Below are positions 31,177-40,086 of a stretch of DNA of 60,065 nt, piece by piece. Origin of the DNA: Roseomonas populi (GTDB lineage Bacteria; Pseudomonadota; Alphaproteobacteria; Acetobacterales; Acetobacteraceae); NCBI RefSeq assembly GCF_024594815.1, contig NZ_JANJOU010000035.1:1-60065 (forward strand). The letters are read 5' to 3'. The translations under genes and the position numbers were made by a program. A model generated the notes under the pieces. It saw only the letters and a list, made by a program, of their open reading frames with translations, had not been told where the DNA came from and searched no databases. Numbering within the stretch: the first letter of the stretch is position 1; the number at the start of each line of letters is the position of its first letter.

Positions 31177-31756
31177 ATGGGCGAGCGGGCGCATGGGGCG
31201 GTGGCCGTGCTGATCCCCTGCTGCAATGTGGCGGTGGCGATCGGGGGCGTCGTGGCCGGCCTCCGCGGGGCACTGCCGGGCGCGACGGTCAACGTCTAGG
31301 ACAACAACTTCTCGGACGACACGCCGGAGGCTGTCGCCGTGGCCGGCGCAGTGGGAGGCGCGGCAGGGCAAGGGGCGCGTGGTCCGGATCCGAGACGGAG
31401 TTCACACGCTGAAGCTTTGCCTGCCCGTCGGGGAGGTTCGCACGGCCTCTTGCGAGCGGTCAGCCGGGTCCGCCCCAAAGCTTCGTACCTACAGGGACGG
31501 GTTCCGGATCCTGCGGACCATCCTCGCCCTGGTGCAGCGGGAGAGGCCCCTCCCGTTCTTTGGGCTAGCGGCCTTGGTGCTGGCCCTGGTATCGGCCGCC
31601 CTGTTCGTCCCGGTGGCGACCACCTATTTCGAGACGGGCCTCATGCTGCCCCTGACGACCTTCGTGGCCTCAGCCATGCTGACGATGCTCTCCTTCCTGG
31701 CGCTCGCCTGTGGCTTGATACTGGACGCCGCGACCCGAGGACGGATCGAGGCGTAA
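31177..31756 (+). pseudogene. Decayed GT2 (dolichol-phosphate-mannose-synthase-like) glycosyltransferase
   Basis: The first 40 codons give VAVLIPCCNVAVAIGGVVAG, the GT2 N-terminus, and then a TAG at 31297-31299 where the family has the Tyr of its YDNNSSDDT motif; DNNFSDDT continues in frame after the stop. A frame change near 31345 is needed to read EARQGKGRVVR. The C-terminal part, readable to a TAA at 31754, has LCLPVGEVRTASCERSAGSA, KLRTYRDGFRILRTILALV and two membrane helices, as in GtrA-linked glycosyltransferases. The catalytic core between about 31390 and 31400 is deleted: 193 codons remain where the family usually has well over 300. Confidence 0.85.
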
Positions 31757-31813
31757 CGAGTGACCTTTCTCGCGTCGCCGGCCCCCTCTCCCAAGGTGAG
31801 GACCGGTGACACA

Positions 31814-31872
31814 TTTGCAACGCAAAGTTGAAACGAAAAGTTTACTTTCGGCCCGCTAACCCGTGCTAACCC
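31814..31872. promoter_or_regulatory. AT-rich control region upstream of the type I secretion operon
   Basis: In an otherwise GC-rich gap, TTTGC-AAC-GCAAA (31814-31826) is a perfect 5+5 palindrome, followed by an A/T-rich stretch and then GCTAACCC twice (31855-31862 and 31865-31872), exactly 10 bases apart. This layout suggests regulator binding and the operon promoter. No convincing -35/-10 pair with standard spacing was found. Confidence 0.4.
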
Positions 31873-31931
31873 ACCCTCGGCGTCGCACGCCTGTCATCGC
31901 GGCAGGGGCCCGGCGCTGGTAGGAGGAATGG

Positions 31932-33734
31932 ATGCTTCAACCGCCACGGCCCGATGCACTGACCAGGGCTCTCTCAGCCTGCCGGGCCCAGTTCGGGGCG
32001 GTCGGGGTGTTCAGCCTCGTCGTGAACCTGCTGCAGCTCACCGTCTCTCTCTATATGATGCAGGTCTTCGACCGGGTGCTGGCCACGCGCAGCCTGGACA
32101 CGCTGCTCTGGCTTACCGTGGTGGCGGTGGCGGCCATCGGCCTCATGGCCCTGCTGGAGGGCGTGCGGTCCATGACCATGCAGCGCCTGGCGCTCTGGCT
32201 GGAGGCCCGCACGGCGCCGGAGGGCTTCGCGCGCGCGCTGGAGGCGACGCTCCGCAACCGGCCCTATCGGATGGAAGTGCTGCGCGACCTCGGCACCTGC
32301 CGCGCCTGGCTCGCCGGGCCGGGGGCGCTGGCCGTCTACGACGTGCCGTGGGTGCCCGTGTACCTCTTCGTCATCTACCTGCTGAACCCCATCCTCTGCA
32401 TCATCGCGACCGCCGGCGCGGTGATCCTCTTCGGCCTGGCGCTGGCCACCGAGCTGTCCACCGCCGGCCCGCTGCGCAAGGCGAACGTGGCCGCCATGGC
32501 CTCCCAGAAGCGCGCGGACGCCATCGCCCGCAACGCGGAGGCGGCCGACGCCATGGGCATGCTGCCGGCCCTGCTGCGGCTCTGGCAGGGCGGGGTGTCG
32601 GAGGCGCTGCCGCTGCAGCAGAAGGCCACGGACCGCTCGGCCTTCCTCTCCGGCCTCACCAAGTTCGTCCGCCTGGCCGTGCAGATCGCGGTGCTGGGGG
32701 TGGGCGCCTACCTGACCCTGCACCAGCAGATGACCTCCGGTGCGGCCATCGCCGGCTCCATCATCATGGGCCGCGCGCTGGCGCCGGTGGAGCAGCTGAT
32801 CGGCGGCTGGAAGGGGCTGGTGCAGGCGCGCCAGTCCTATCGCCGCCTGCGCGCCTTCCTGTCCCAGCCCCGGCTGCGGCCGGAGGCGGAGCCCCTGCCC
32901 GCCCCGACCGGCCGGCTGAGCGCCGAGCGTCTGACCTGGGCCCCGCCCGGGCAGAACACGGCGGTGATCAAGGGCGTGACCTTCGCCCTTGAGCCGGGCG
33001 AGAGCCTCGGCATCATCGGCCCCTCCGGCTCCGGCAAGACCACGCTGCTGCGGCTGCTGGTGGGTACGCTGGCGCCGGTGAACGGCACCGCGCGGCTGGA
33101 CGGCGCGGATCTTTCTACCTGGCCGCGCGAGGACCTGGGTCGCCACATCGGCTACCTTCCGCAGGACGTCGAGCTGTTCGAGGGCACGGTGTTCCGCAAC
33201 ATCGCCCGCCTGCTGCCGGATGCGGATCCGGAGGCCGTGTACCGCGCCGCCAAGCTCGCGGGCTGCCACGATGCGATCCTGCGCCTGTCCCAGGGCTACG
33301 AGACGGAGGTGGTGGAGGGCGCGCTTTCCGGCGGGCAGCGGCAGATGGTTGGTCTCGCCCGCGCCCTGTTCGGCGACCCCCGGCTGGTGATCCTGGACGA
33401 GCCCGATTCCAGTCTGGACGGCGATGCGGAGGCGCGGCTGCTGGAAGGGCTGGCCGGGCTGAAGGCGATCGGCGCCACGGTGGTACTGGTGAGCCACCGC
33501 CCCTCCCTGATCCGCGGCGTGGACAAGGTGCTGGTGATGCGGGACGGCGCGGCCGAGCTCTTCGGGCCCCGCGCCGAGGTGCTGGCCCGCCTCTCCGCCC
33601 GCGCTGTCGCTCCCCCCAAGCCGAACGCCCCGGAGCGCCTACCCGGCCAACCCGCCCCCGCCGCGCAGGTCGCGGCGCCGGTTGAAGGCGGGGCACCCGG
33701 CCCCAACCCTGGACAGCCCGGAGTCGCCGCATGA
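31932..33734 (+). CDS. Type I secretion system permease/ATPase (PrtD/HlyB family)
   Basis: A 600-residue fused exporter: a six-helix membrane domain (FSLVVNLLQLTVSLYMMQVF near residue 25 onward) and an ATPase domain with Walker A GPSGSGKT near 363-370, signature LSGGQRQMVGLARAL near 466 and Walker B LVILDEPDSSLD near 486. No N-terminal C39 or C39-like domain is seen, so it belongs to the PrtD-like class that exports RTX-type substrates. AGGAGGA lies 4 bases before the ATG at 31932. It overlaps the adaptor gene as ATGA (33731-33734). The C-terminal 50 residues are Pro/Ala-rich. Confidence 0.93.
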   Translation: MLQPPRPDALTRALSACRAQFGAVGVFSLVVNLLQLTVSLYMMQVFDRVLATRSLDTLLWLTVVAVAAIGLMALLEGVRSMTMQRLALWLEARTAPEGFARALEATLRNRPYRMEVLRDLGTCRAWLAGPGALAVYDVPWVPVYLFVIYLLNPILCIIATAGAVILFGLALATELSTAGPLRKANVAAMASQKRADAIARNAEAADAMGMLPALLRLWQGGVSEALPLQQKATDRSAFLSGLTKFVRLAVQIAVLGVGAYLTLHQQMTSGAAIAGSIIMGRALAPVEQLIGGWKGLVQARQSYRRLRAFLSQPRLRPEAEPLPAPTGRLSAERLTWAPPGQNTAVIKGVTFALEPGESLGIIGPSGSGKTTLLRLLVGTLAPVNGTARLDGADLSTWPREDLGRHIGYLPQDVELFEGTVFRNIARLLPDADPEAVYRAAKLAGCHDAILRLSQGYETEVVEGALSGGQRQMVGLARALFGDPRLVILDEPDSSLDGDAEARLLEGLAGLKAIGATVVLVSHRPSLIRGVDKVLVMRDGAAELFGPRAEVLARLSARAVAPPKPNAPERLPGQPAPAAQVAAPVEGGAPGPNPGQPGVAA

Positions 33735-35104
33735 GCATCGCGACCACCTCCCCCGGCGCCCTCCCGCCGGCCCGCATCTCCACCGCCCCGGCGGCCCGCC
33801 CGCCCCTCGTGCTGGACATGCCCCGGCCGCGGACCAGGGGGCCGCTGCTGCTCGGCTTCGCCGCGCTCGCCACCTTCGTCGGCGCCTTCACCGCCTTCAC
33901 GGTCCTCGTGCCGCTCAGCGAGGCCGCGATCGCGCCCGGCCTGATCAAGGCGGAGGGCAACCGCCGCACCATCGCACACCTGGAGGGCGGCATCGTCCGC
34001 GAGATCCTCGTGCGCGACGGCGAGACGGTGAAGGCCGGCCAGCCCCTGCTGCGGCTGGACGACGTGCAGGCCACGGCAGGGCAGGACTCCCTTCTGGCGC
34101 AGCGCTGGGCCCTGCTGGCGCAGGACAGCCGCGTTGCCGCCGAGATTGCCGGCGCCTCCGACGTGGCCTTTCCGCCCGAACTCGTCGGCTCCGACGAGCC
34201 GCGGGCGCGGGAGGCCATGGCGGGCCAGCGGATCCTCTTCGCCTCCCGTCAGGCCAGCCTGCGCAGCCAGCTGCAGGTGCTGGAGCAGCGGATCCTGCAG
34301 TTCCAGTCCGCCAGCGCCTCGGCCGAGGCGCAGATCGCCAGCCAGCGCCGGCAGCGCGAGCTTCTCCAGCGCGAGGAGAATGACGTGCAGGGCCTGGTGC
34401 GACAGGGCCTGGAGCGCTTCCCGCGCCTGTTGGCCCTACAGCGCCAGCTGGCCGCCGCGGACGGCACCATCGCCGACCTCCGGTCCCAGATGGATCGGGC
34501 GGCGGCCCAGGTGTCCGAGGCCGAGGCGCAGATCCGGCAGGCGCTGAACCAGCGCATGCAGGAGACGACGACCGAGGCGCGCGACGTGCGCGGCAAGCTC
34601 AACGACGTGGACGAGAAGCTGCGGGCGGCCCGGGACGTCTCCGCCCGGCGCGAGATCCTGGCGCCGGAGGACGGCACCGTGCTGAACGCCCGCTTCTTCA
34701 ACAACGGCGCGGTGGTGCGCCCGGGCGAGCCGGTGATGGACCTGGTGCCCGCGCGGGACAAGCTGATCGCCGAGGTGCGCGTAGCCCCGACCGACATCGA
34801 CGTGGTGCATCCCGGGCTGACGACCGAGATCCGGCTGCCCGCCTTCAAGCAGCGCCTGGTGCCCTTCCTCAACGGTTCCGTCACCATGGTGGCGGGCGAC
34901 GTGACGATCGAGGAGCGGACGGGCCAGGAGTACTACCGCGCCCGCGTCGCCATCGACGAGGACCAGCTCGCGCGGCTGGAGAACGTGGAGCTGCGCGCCG
35001 GCATGCCGGTGGAGGCGCAGATCCAGGTCGGCGAGCGATCCTTCCTGCGCTACATGATCCAGCCTCTCCTCGACAGCTTCCACCGTGCCTTCCGCGAGCA
35101 GTAG
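33731..35104 (+). CDS. Type I secretion periplasmic adaptor (HlyD family)
   Basis: A 457-residue membrane-fusion protein linking the ABC exporter to an outer-membrane TolC-like channel. It has a short cytoplasmic N-terminus, one membrane helix (about 40-62), the split lipoyl domain with AHLEGGIVREILVRDGE, a long coiled-coil hairpin (about 150-300) and a C-terminal beta-barrel. No TolC-like gene and no RTX substrate gene is in the window. Confidence 0.92.
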   Translation: MSIATTSPGALPPARISTAPAARPPLVLDMPRPRTRGPLLLGFAALATFVGAFTAFTVLVPLSEAAIAPGLIKAEGNRRTIAHLEGGIVREILVRDGETVKAGQPLLRLDDVQATAGQDSLLAQRWALLAQDSRVAAEIAGASDVAFPPELVGSDEPRAREAMAGQRILFASRQASLRSQLQVLEQRILQFQSASASAEAQIASQRRQRELLQREENDVQGLVRQGLERFPRLLALQRQLAAADGTIADLRSQMDRAAAQVSEAEAQIRQALNQRMQETTTEARDVRGKLNDVDEKLRAARDVSARREILAPEDGTVLNARFFNNGAVVRPGEPVMDLVPARDKLIAEVRVAPTDIDVVHPGLTTEIRLPAFKQRLVPFLNGSVTMVAGDVTIEERTGQEYYRARVAIDEDQLARLENVELRAGMPVEAQIQVGERSFLRYMIQPLLDSFHRAFREQ

Positions 35105-35111
35105 GACCGAG

Positions 35112-35402
35112 ATGCCCGAACTTCCGACTCTCTTCGCCGACGGCGTGACCGAAGCGACGGTGCGCTACGGCGTGGCCCGCCTCACCATGGCCGTGCAGGA
35201 CGGCAAGGGGCAGCCCGCCGGGACCGGCATCCTCGTCGTACCGCTGACGCAGCTTCCCGCGGTGGTCGGGGCCATGACCCGGCTGCTGCGCGAGGTGGAG
35301 GCCAAGGCGCGAGAGGCCGGCGCGCCCGCGCCGCAAGCGCCCGCCGCCCCGGCGGCACCGATCGAGGAGCCGCAGCCGGAGGCCTTCCGCTTCCAGGGCT
35401 GA
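35112..35402 (+). CDS. Unknown 96-residue protein in the type I secretion operon
   Basis: Not recognised. It starts 7 bases after the adaptor stop, with AGGACCGAG before the ATG at 35112, so it is almost certainly the third gene of the operon. The first 50 residues alternate as short beta-strands (LFADGVTEATVRYGVARLTM, then ILVVPLTQLPAV), followed by a helix of about 20 residues (MTRLLREVEAKAREA) and a Pro/Ala/Glu-rich tail. There is no signal peptide, membrane helix or RTX repeat, so it is probably cytosolic. The pattern of strands plus a terminal helix recalls DUF3467-like small proteins, but this is only an impression. Confidence 0.75.
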   Translation: MPELPTLFADGVTEATVRYGVARLTMAVQDGKGQPAGTGILVVPLTQLPAVVGAMTRLLREVEAKAREAGAPAPQAPAAPAAPIEEPQPEAFRFQG

Positions 35403-35444
35403 TGCCGGGCTGGCCGCGGCGCCGTCGCCGTCGCAGGATGGCGC

Positions 35445-36275
35445 ATGCCACCGCGCCTTCTCGCCCTCGCACTCATCCTCCTTTCGGCCGCCCCGGCCGC
35501 GGCCCAGCCGGCCTCGCGCTGGGCCGCGGCGAACGGATCCTTGCCCGGGCCCGCCCGCAGCATCGGCGGCACCTCGCTTGGCTGCATCGCGGGGGCCGAG
35601 GCCCTGCCGCCGGAGGGGCCGGGGTGGCAGGTGGTCCGGCTCTCCCGCAATCGGAACTGGGGGCATCCCGTCCTCCTCGCCGCTCTCCGTCAGCTCGCCG
35701 GGCGGGCGCGCGCGGCCGGGCTGCCAGACCTGTGGATCGGCGACATGGGCCAGCCGCGCGGCGGGCCGCTGCCCTTCGGCCATGCCAGCCACCAGATCGG
35801 GCTGGATGCCGACATCTGGCTGGACCTCTCGCCGAAGCCGCTGGTTCCCGCGAGAGCGCGGGAGAGTATCCCGGAGCGCTCCCTCGTCCTGCCCGATGAG
35901 TCGATGGCCGATCCGCGCCTGTTCACCGAGGCGCATTCGCGGCTGATCCGCATGGCGGCGGAACTGCCCGGGGTGGACCGGATCTTCGTGAACCACGCGA
36001 TCAAGCGCAGCCTCTGCGCCGCCCATGCGGGCGAGCCCTGGCTGCGGCTCGTCCGGCCCTGGCGCGGCCATGACAGCCATTTGCACATCCGCCTGCGCTG
36101 CCCGGCCGGCAGCCCGGAATGCCGGGATCAGGCGCCGGTGCCGCCCGGCGATGGGTGCGACGCCGGCCTAGCCTGGTGGCTGACGCCGGAGGCCCGCCAT
36201 CCGTCGCGCGGTGGCCCGCCCGGCCCGCCGCCCCGGCTGCCCGCGGCCTGCGCCGGCGTGCTCGCCGCGCCCTGA
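35445..36275 (+). CDS. mepA: Penicillin-insensitive murein endopeptidase MepA
   Basis: A 276-residue periplasmic zinc endopeptidase that cuts D-Ala-meso-DAP cross-links in peptidoglycan. A signal peptide ends at APAAAQ (residue 21). Metal-site motifs are [15 protein letters not shown] and the C-terminal [14 protein letters not shown], matching the LAS-type fold, and paired cysteines occur as in E. coli MepA. It follows the 96-residue secretion-linked gene after 42 bases on the same strand, and may share its transcript. Confidence 0.92.
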   Translation: MPPRLLALALILLSAAPAAAQPASRWAAANGSLPGPARSIGGTSLGCIAGAEALPPEGPGWQVVRLSRNRNWGHPVLLAALRQLAGRARAAGLPDLWIGDMGQPRGGPLPFGHASHQIGLDADIWLDLSPKPLVPARARESIPERSLVLPDESMADPRLFTEAHSRLIRMAAELPGVDRIFVNHAIKRSLCAAHAGEPWLRLVRPWRGHDSHLHIRLRCPAGSPECRDQAPVPPGDGCDAGLAWWLTPEARHPSRGGPPGPPPRLPAACAGVLAAP

Positions 36276-36288
36276 AACAGCCGCTGAC

Positions 36289-36666
36289 TCAATCGTCGGC
36301 GCGGAAGGCGTCGGCGATGCGGCGCAGCCCCTCGGGCGCGACCAGCACCACGTCGAAGCGCATCCCGGCTGCGCCGTGGCCCGGATTGGCGGCGAGCCAT
36401 GCCTCCGCTGCCGCGACGATCCGCACCCTTTGCCTGATCGAGAGGGCGGCGGCCGCCTCCGCCAGGCTCGGCCGCGCCTTTACCTCGACGAAGGCCAGCA
36501 GGCCCTCGCGCTCCGCGACGAGGTCCAGCTCGCCGGCCGGCGTGCGGGCGCGGCGGGCCAGCACCGTCCAGCCGCGTGCCGCGAGAGCCCCGGCGGCGCG
36601 GGCCTCAGCGTCCAGCCCCCGGCGCTCCGCGGCGCGGCGGGCATTCTCCTTGGCATGCGGGTTCAT
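36289..36666 (-). CDS. YraN/UPF0102 family nuclease-like protein
   Basis: A 125-residue protein with a restriction-endonuclease-like core: [21 protein letters not shown] contains the Asp and the ExK motif. YraN-family proteins are conserved but functionally unclear, with a Holliday-junction-resolvase-like fold. The gene converges with mepA (13-base gap) and is divergent from the gamma-glutamyltransferase gene. I start at the ATG at 36666 because upstream residues overlap the neighbour's start region and look unlike the family. Confidence 0.88.
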   Translation of the reverse strand: MNPHAKENARRAAERRGLDAEARAAGALAARGWTVLARRARTPAGELDLVAEREGLLAFVEVKARPSLAEAAAALSIRQRVRIVAAAEAWLAANPGHGAAGMRFDVVLVAPEGLRRIADAFRADD

Positions 36667-36702
36667 CTGGGCAGGATAGCCCGCTTCGCTACGGAGTCGG
36701 CC

Positions 36703-38385
36703 ATGCGCCCTATCATCGCCGCCTTCCTTGTCGTGCTCGCCGGTCCGGTCCTCGCGCAGGCCCCGCCCAAGCGGCAGATGGTGGCCGCGGCCCACCCGCT
36801 CGCGGCCGAGGCGGGGCTGGAGACCCTGCGGCGCGGCGGGAGCGCCGTGGACGCCGCTGTGGCCGTACAGGCCGTCCTCACCCTCGTGGAGCCCCAATCC
36901 AGCGGGATCGGCGGCGGCGCACTGATGCTGCACTGGGACGCTGCCACCGGCACCACCTCAGCTTTCGACGGGCGGGAGACCGCCCCAGCCGCCGCCCGTC
37001 CGGACATCTTCCTGCGCCCGGACGGAACGCCCCTTCCCTTCTACGACGCCGTGCTCTCGGGCCGCAGCGTCGGCGTGCCCGGCACGGTGGCGATGCTGGA
37101 GATGGCGCATCGCCGCCACGGGAAGCTGCCCTGGGAGTCGCTCTGGCAACGGGCCATCGACTTGGCGGATGAGGGCTTCCCCATCTCCGCCCGGCTGGCG
37201 GAGGCGGTGGCGGAAGACGCGCCGCGGCTGACCCGGCATCCCTCGACTCGCGACTACTTCCTGCACGGCGGCAACCGCCCGCTGGCCGCCGGGGAGCGGT
37301 TGCGGAACGCGGAGCTGGCCGAGACCTTCCGCCAGATCGCCCGCCAGGGCGCGGCGGCGCTCCTCCGGGGGCCTATCGCCGCCTCGATCGCAACCGCTGT
37401 GCGCGGCCATGGCGAGGGTGGGCTGATGACGGTGGACGACCTGGCCGCCTATGCTGCGAAGGAAAGGGAACCCGTCTGCCTGCCCTATCGCAGCTACCGG
37501 GTCTGCGGCTTTCCGCCGCCCTCCTCCGGCGGGGTGACCGTGGGGCAGATCCTCGGCGTGCTCGAACACTTCGACGTGCCGCGGCTGGACCCCCGCGGCA
37601 CGGAGGCGGCGCACCTGCTGGCGGAGGCCGGGCGCCTCGCCTTCGCGGACAGGGCGCAGTACCTCGCCGACACGGATTTCGTGCCGGCGCCCGTGCGCGG
37701 GATGCTGGACCCGGCCTATCTGACCCTTCGCGCCCAGCTCGTCACCCCCGGCCGGGCCATCGCGGAGCCGCGCCCGGGCAACCCGCGCTGGCGGGAGGCC
37801 ACTCGGCAGGCGCCCATGCCGGAAGCGGTCGAGAACGGCACCAGCCATATCTCCATCGTGGATGCCGCGGGGAACGCGGTCTCCATGACCACCACGGTGG
37901 AGGACGCCTTCGGCGCGCGCCTGATGGTGGGCGGCTTCGTGCTGAACAACGAGCTGACCGACTTCTCCTTCCGCCCGGACCTGGAGGGAAGGCCGATCGC
38001 CAACCGGGTGCAGGGCGGGAAGCGGCCGCGCTCCTCGATGTCGCCCAGCCTGGTCTTCGACGGGGATGGCAGGCTCTTCGCCGTGGTCGGCTCCCCCGGC
38101 GGGTCGCGCATCATCGGCTACGTCGCCCAGGCTCTCGTGGGCATGCTGGACTGGGGGCTTCCGGCGCAGGAGGCGGTGTCCCTGCCGCATGTCGGGACCG
38201 TGGGCGCGGCGGTGGAGCTGGAGGCGGGCACGCCGGCGGCGGAGATGGCGCCCAATCTCCAGGCCCGGGGGCACCGGGTGGAGGTGCGGCCGATGGTATC
38301 CGGCCTGCAGGCGATCCGGGTGACCCCGGAGGGGCTGCAGGGCGGTGCGGACCCGCGGCGGGAAGGCGTCGCGATCGGCGACTAA
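36703..38385 (+). CDS. ggt: Gamma-glutamyltransferase
   Basis: Periplasmic N-terminal-nucleophile hydrolase that cleaves gamma-glutamyl bonds, for example in glutathione. The 560-residue precursor has a signal peptide (to about residue 19). The autoprocessing site and catalytic Thr380 lie in the motif [15 protein letters not shown], which separates large and small chains. PPPSSGG (about 271-277) and GSPGGSRII near the C-terminus are substrate-site motifs. It is divergent from the YraN-family gene. Confidence 0.94.
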   Translation: MRPIIAAFLVVLAGPVLAQAPPKRQMVAAAHPLAAEAGLETLRRGGSAVDAAVAVQAVLTLVEPQSSGIGGGALMLHWDAATGTTSAFDGRETAPAAARPDIFLRPDGTPLPFYDAVLSGRSVGVPGTVAMLEMAHRRHGKLPWESLWQRAIDLADEGFPISARLAEAVAEDAPRLTRHPSTRDYFLHGGNRPLAAGERLRNAELAETFRQIARQGAAALLRGPIAASIATAVRGHGEGGLMTVDDLAAYAAKEREPVCLPYRSYRVCGFPPPSSGGVTVGQILGVLEHFDVPRLDPRGTEAAHLLAEAGRLAFADRAQYLADTDFVPAPVRGMLDPAYLTLRAQLVTPGRAIAEPRPGNPRWREATRQAPMPEAVENGTSHISIVDAAGNAVSMTTTVEDAFGARLMVGGFVLNNELTDFSFRPDLEGRPIANRVQGGKRPRSSMSPSLVFDGDGRLFAVVGSPGGSRIIGYVAQALVGMLDWGLPAQEAVSLPHVGTVGAAVELEAGTPAAEMAPNLQARGHRVEVRPMVSGLQAIRVTPEGLQGGADPRREGVAIGD

Positions 38386-38438
38386 GGGGAACCCGGCGCG
38401 GGGCGGCGCGCTATGCGGCCGGGACAGGAGAGAAACCC

Positions 38439-38915
38439 ATGCGCCGCACCGCCCTCGCCCTGCTTGCGTCCGTTGCCCTCGCCGGCCCGGCCTCGGCCGC
38501 CGACGAGACGGCCCAGATCGGGTACGTGAACACCGCGCTGACGAATCTCGGCCTCACGCGCAGCCACAGGATTGTGGTGGAGCGCTTCGAGGACCCGGAG
38601 GTGCGGAACGTCGCCTGCTACATCAGCCAGGCCCGCACCGGCGGCATCTCCGGCATGGTGGGGGTGGCGGAGGACCCGGCGCGCTTCGCCCTTTCCTGCG
38701 CCGCGACCGGCCCGGTTGAGATCCAGCCCGGCGCGGCGCGGGGGGAGCGGGGCGAGGTGGTCCACGAGAGCTCCACTAGCTTCTTCTTCAAGGAGACCCG
38801 GGTGCACCGCTTCATCGACGAGGGACGGAACGCCGTCGTCTACCTGGCCTGGTCCACGAAGCTGGTCGAGGGCTCGCCTTTCAGCGCCGTGGCGGTCGTG
38901 CCCGTGGTGCGCTGA
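38439..38915 (+). CDS. creA: CreA family protein
   Basis: A 158-residue periplasmic protein with a signal peptide ending at ASAA (residue 21). VERFEDPEVRNVACYISQA and the SSTSFFFKETRVHRFIDEGR segment match CreA, a conserved protein of unknown molecular role. AGGAGA lies 11 bases before the ATG. It follows the gamma-glutamyltransferase gene after 53 bases. Confidence 0.92.
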   Translation: MRRTALALLASVALAGPASAADETAQIGYVNTALTNLGLTRSHRIVVERFEDPEVRNVACYISQARTGGISGMVGVAEDPARFALSCAATGPVEIQPGAARGERGEVVHESSTSFFFKETRVHRFIDEGRNAVVYLAWSTKLVEGSPFSAVAVVPVVR

Positions 38916-39002
38916 ACAAGGTCGCTCGTGGTGCGCTGATGGACGCTGGCGGGTAGCCCAGGACGGGACGAGCAGGCATTCTCCCACCCGGGGAGGCCCG
39001 CG

Positions 39003-40043
39003 ATGTTCAGGCAGATTCCGGAAGAGCCGATGGTGATGATCCAGTCGGCGGATCCTGAGCGGTACTTCGACATGCTCCGCATCGTCGCGCGGCCGAACCG
39101 CGACTTCTGCCTGCGGCACGGCATCCGCTACGCCAGCGTGCAGGCGGTGCTGCGCGGCTTCCATCCCTGGCACGCCTGCTACAACCGCATCTTCTTCCTC
39201 AACGACCTGATCGATCTCGGCTACCGGGGCTGGTTCCTGCATCTGGACGCAGACGCCTTCGTGCACGACCCGTCCTTCGACATCGCGGGCTACCTGGCGG
39301 GCCACGCGGAGCACTCGATGATCCTCGTCACCGGTGGCAGCGAGGAGCCCTGGGACGTCAATGACGGGGTCTTCTTCGCCAACCTTGCGCATCCCGACAC
39401 GCAGCGGATCGCGCGGCTCTGGCAGGAGCGGCTGGACGCCATCACCCCTGACCAGCTGCGGGCGGCCAGCGATTGGGGGGCGCTGCCCTGCGACCAGACC
39501 CTGCTGCACGCGCTGTTGCGCGATAACCCGGACCTGACCCGGGCGCTGTTCGAGGAGGATCCGGAGCTGATCAACTCGCCGACGGCGAGCTTCCTTCACC
39601 AGATCCTGCGTGCGCACGAGAGCGACTTCGACCACCGGGTGCGTCGGATGGCCGTGCATGTCGGGCGCTCCCTCCAGACGAGCGGTGGGCGGGCTGAGGC
39701 CTTTCCCCTGTTGCTGCCCAACCTTGCCCTCGCGCTCGGCGTCCCCGTGCCGGACGAGACGGAAACGGCCGCCGCCGCCGGCGGGCCCGAGGCGGTACTG
39801 CCGGCGCTGGAGCGGCTCGTGGCGGGGTTCCGCACTACCCGGGGCGGCAGCGCGGTCGAGCCGGCACCCTCCGCCCTGCTGCTGCCGGCCGTGGCCCGGG
39901 CGCTCGGGGTCGCACCGCCCGACCCGGCCCTGGTGCGCGATGCGCCGACGGAGCGGGACGGGCTTGTCGCGGCACTGCGGGTGGTGATCGGCGACTACAA
40001 GGAGATGCGGCGCTTGGAGCGCCAGGCCCGGGCGACGGCCTGA
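39003..40043 (+). CDS. GT-A-fold glycosyltransferase-like protein with unassigned C-terminus
   Basis: A 346-residue cytosolic protein. The N-terminal half (about 1-170) resembles GMA12/MNN10-like transferases: HACYNRIFFLNDLIDLGYRG leads into WFLHLDADAFVHD, where DAD fits the DxD metal motif, and DVNDGVFFANL follows. Residues 210-346 are Leu/Ala/Pro-rich, contain the near-repeats LLLPNLALALGVPVPD and LLLPAVARALGVAPPD, and match no domain I recognise. GGGGAGG lies 6 bases before the ATG. It stands alone, converging with the second peptide ABC operon. Sugar donor and acceptor are unknown. Confidence 0.7.
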   Translation: MFRQIPEEPMVMIQSADPERYFDMLRIVARPNRDFCLRHGIRYASVQAVLRGFHPWHACYNRIFFLNDLIDLGYRGWFLHLDADAFVHDPSFDIAGYLAGHAEHSMILVTGGSEEPWDVNDGVFFANLAHPDTQRIARLWQERLDAITPDQLRAASDWGALPCDQTLLHALLRDNPDLTRALFEEDPELINSPTASFLHQILRAHESDFDHRVRRMAVHVGRSLQTSGGRAEAFPLLLPNLALALGVPVPDETETAAAAGGPEAVLPALERLVAGFRTTRGGSAVEPAPSALLLPAVARALGVAPPDPALVRDAPTERDGLVAALRVVIGDYKEMRRLERQARATA

Positions 40044-40086
40044 CGGCCGGGCGTCCGGCTCTCGGCCGCGCGCCGATGCCCCGGCC

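Noticed and set aside
31974-33497. Long minus-strand open frame opposite the type I secretion ATPase
   Set aside because: The plus-strand ATPase has all catalytic motifs; the antisense frame is a GC-rich shadow.
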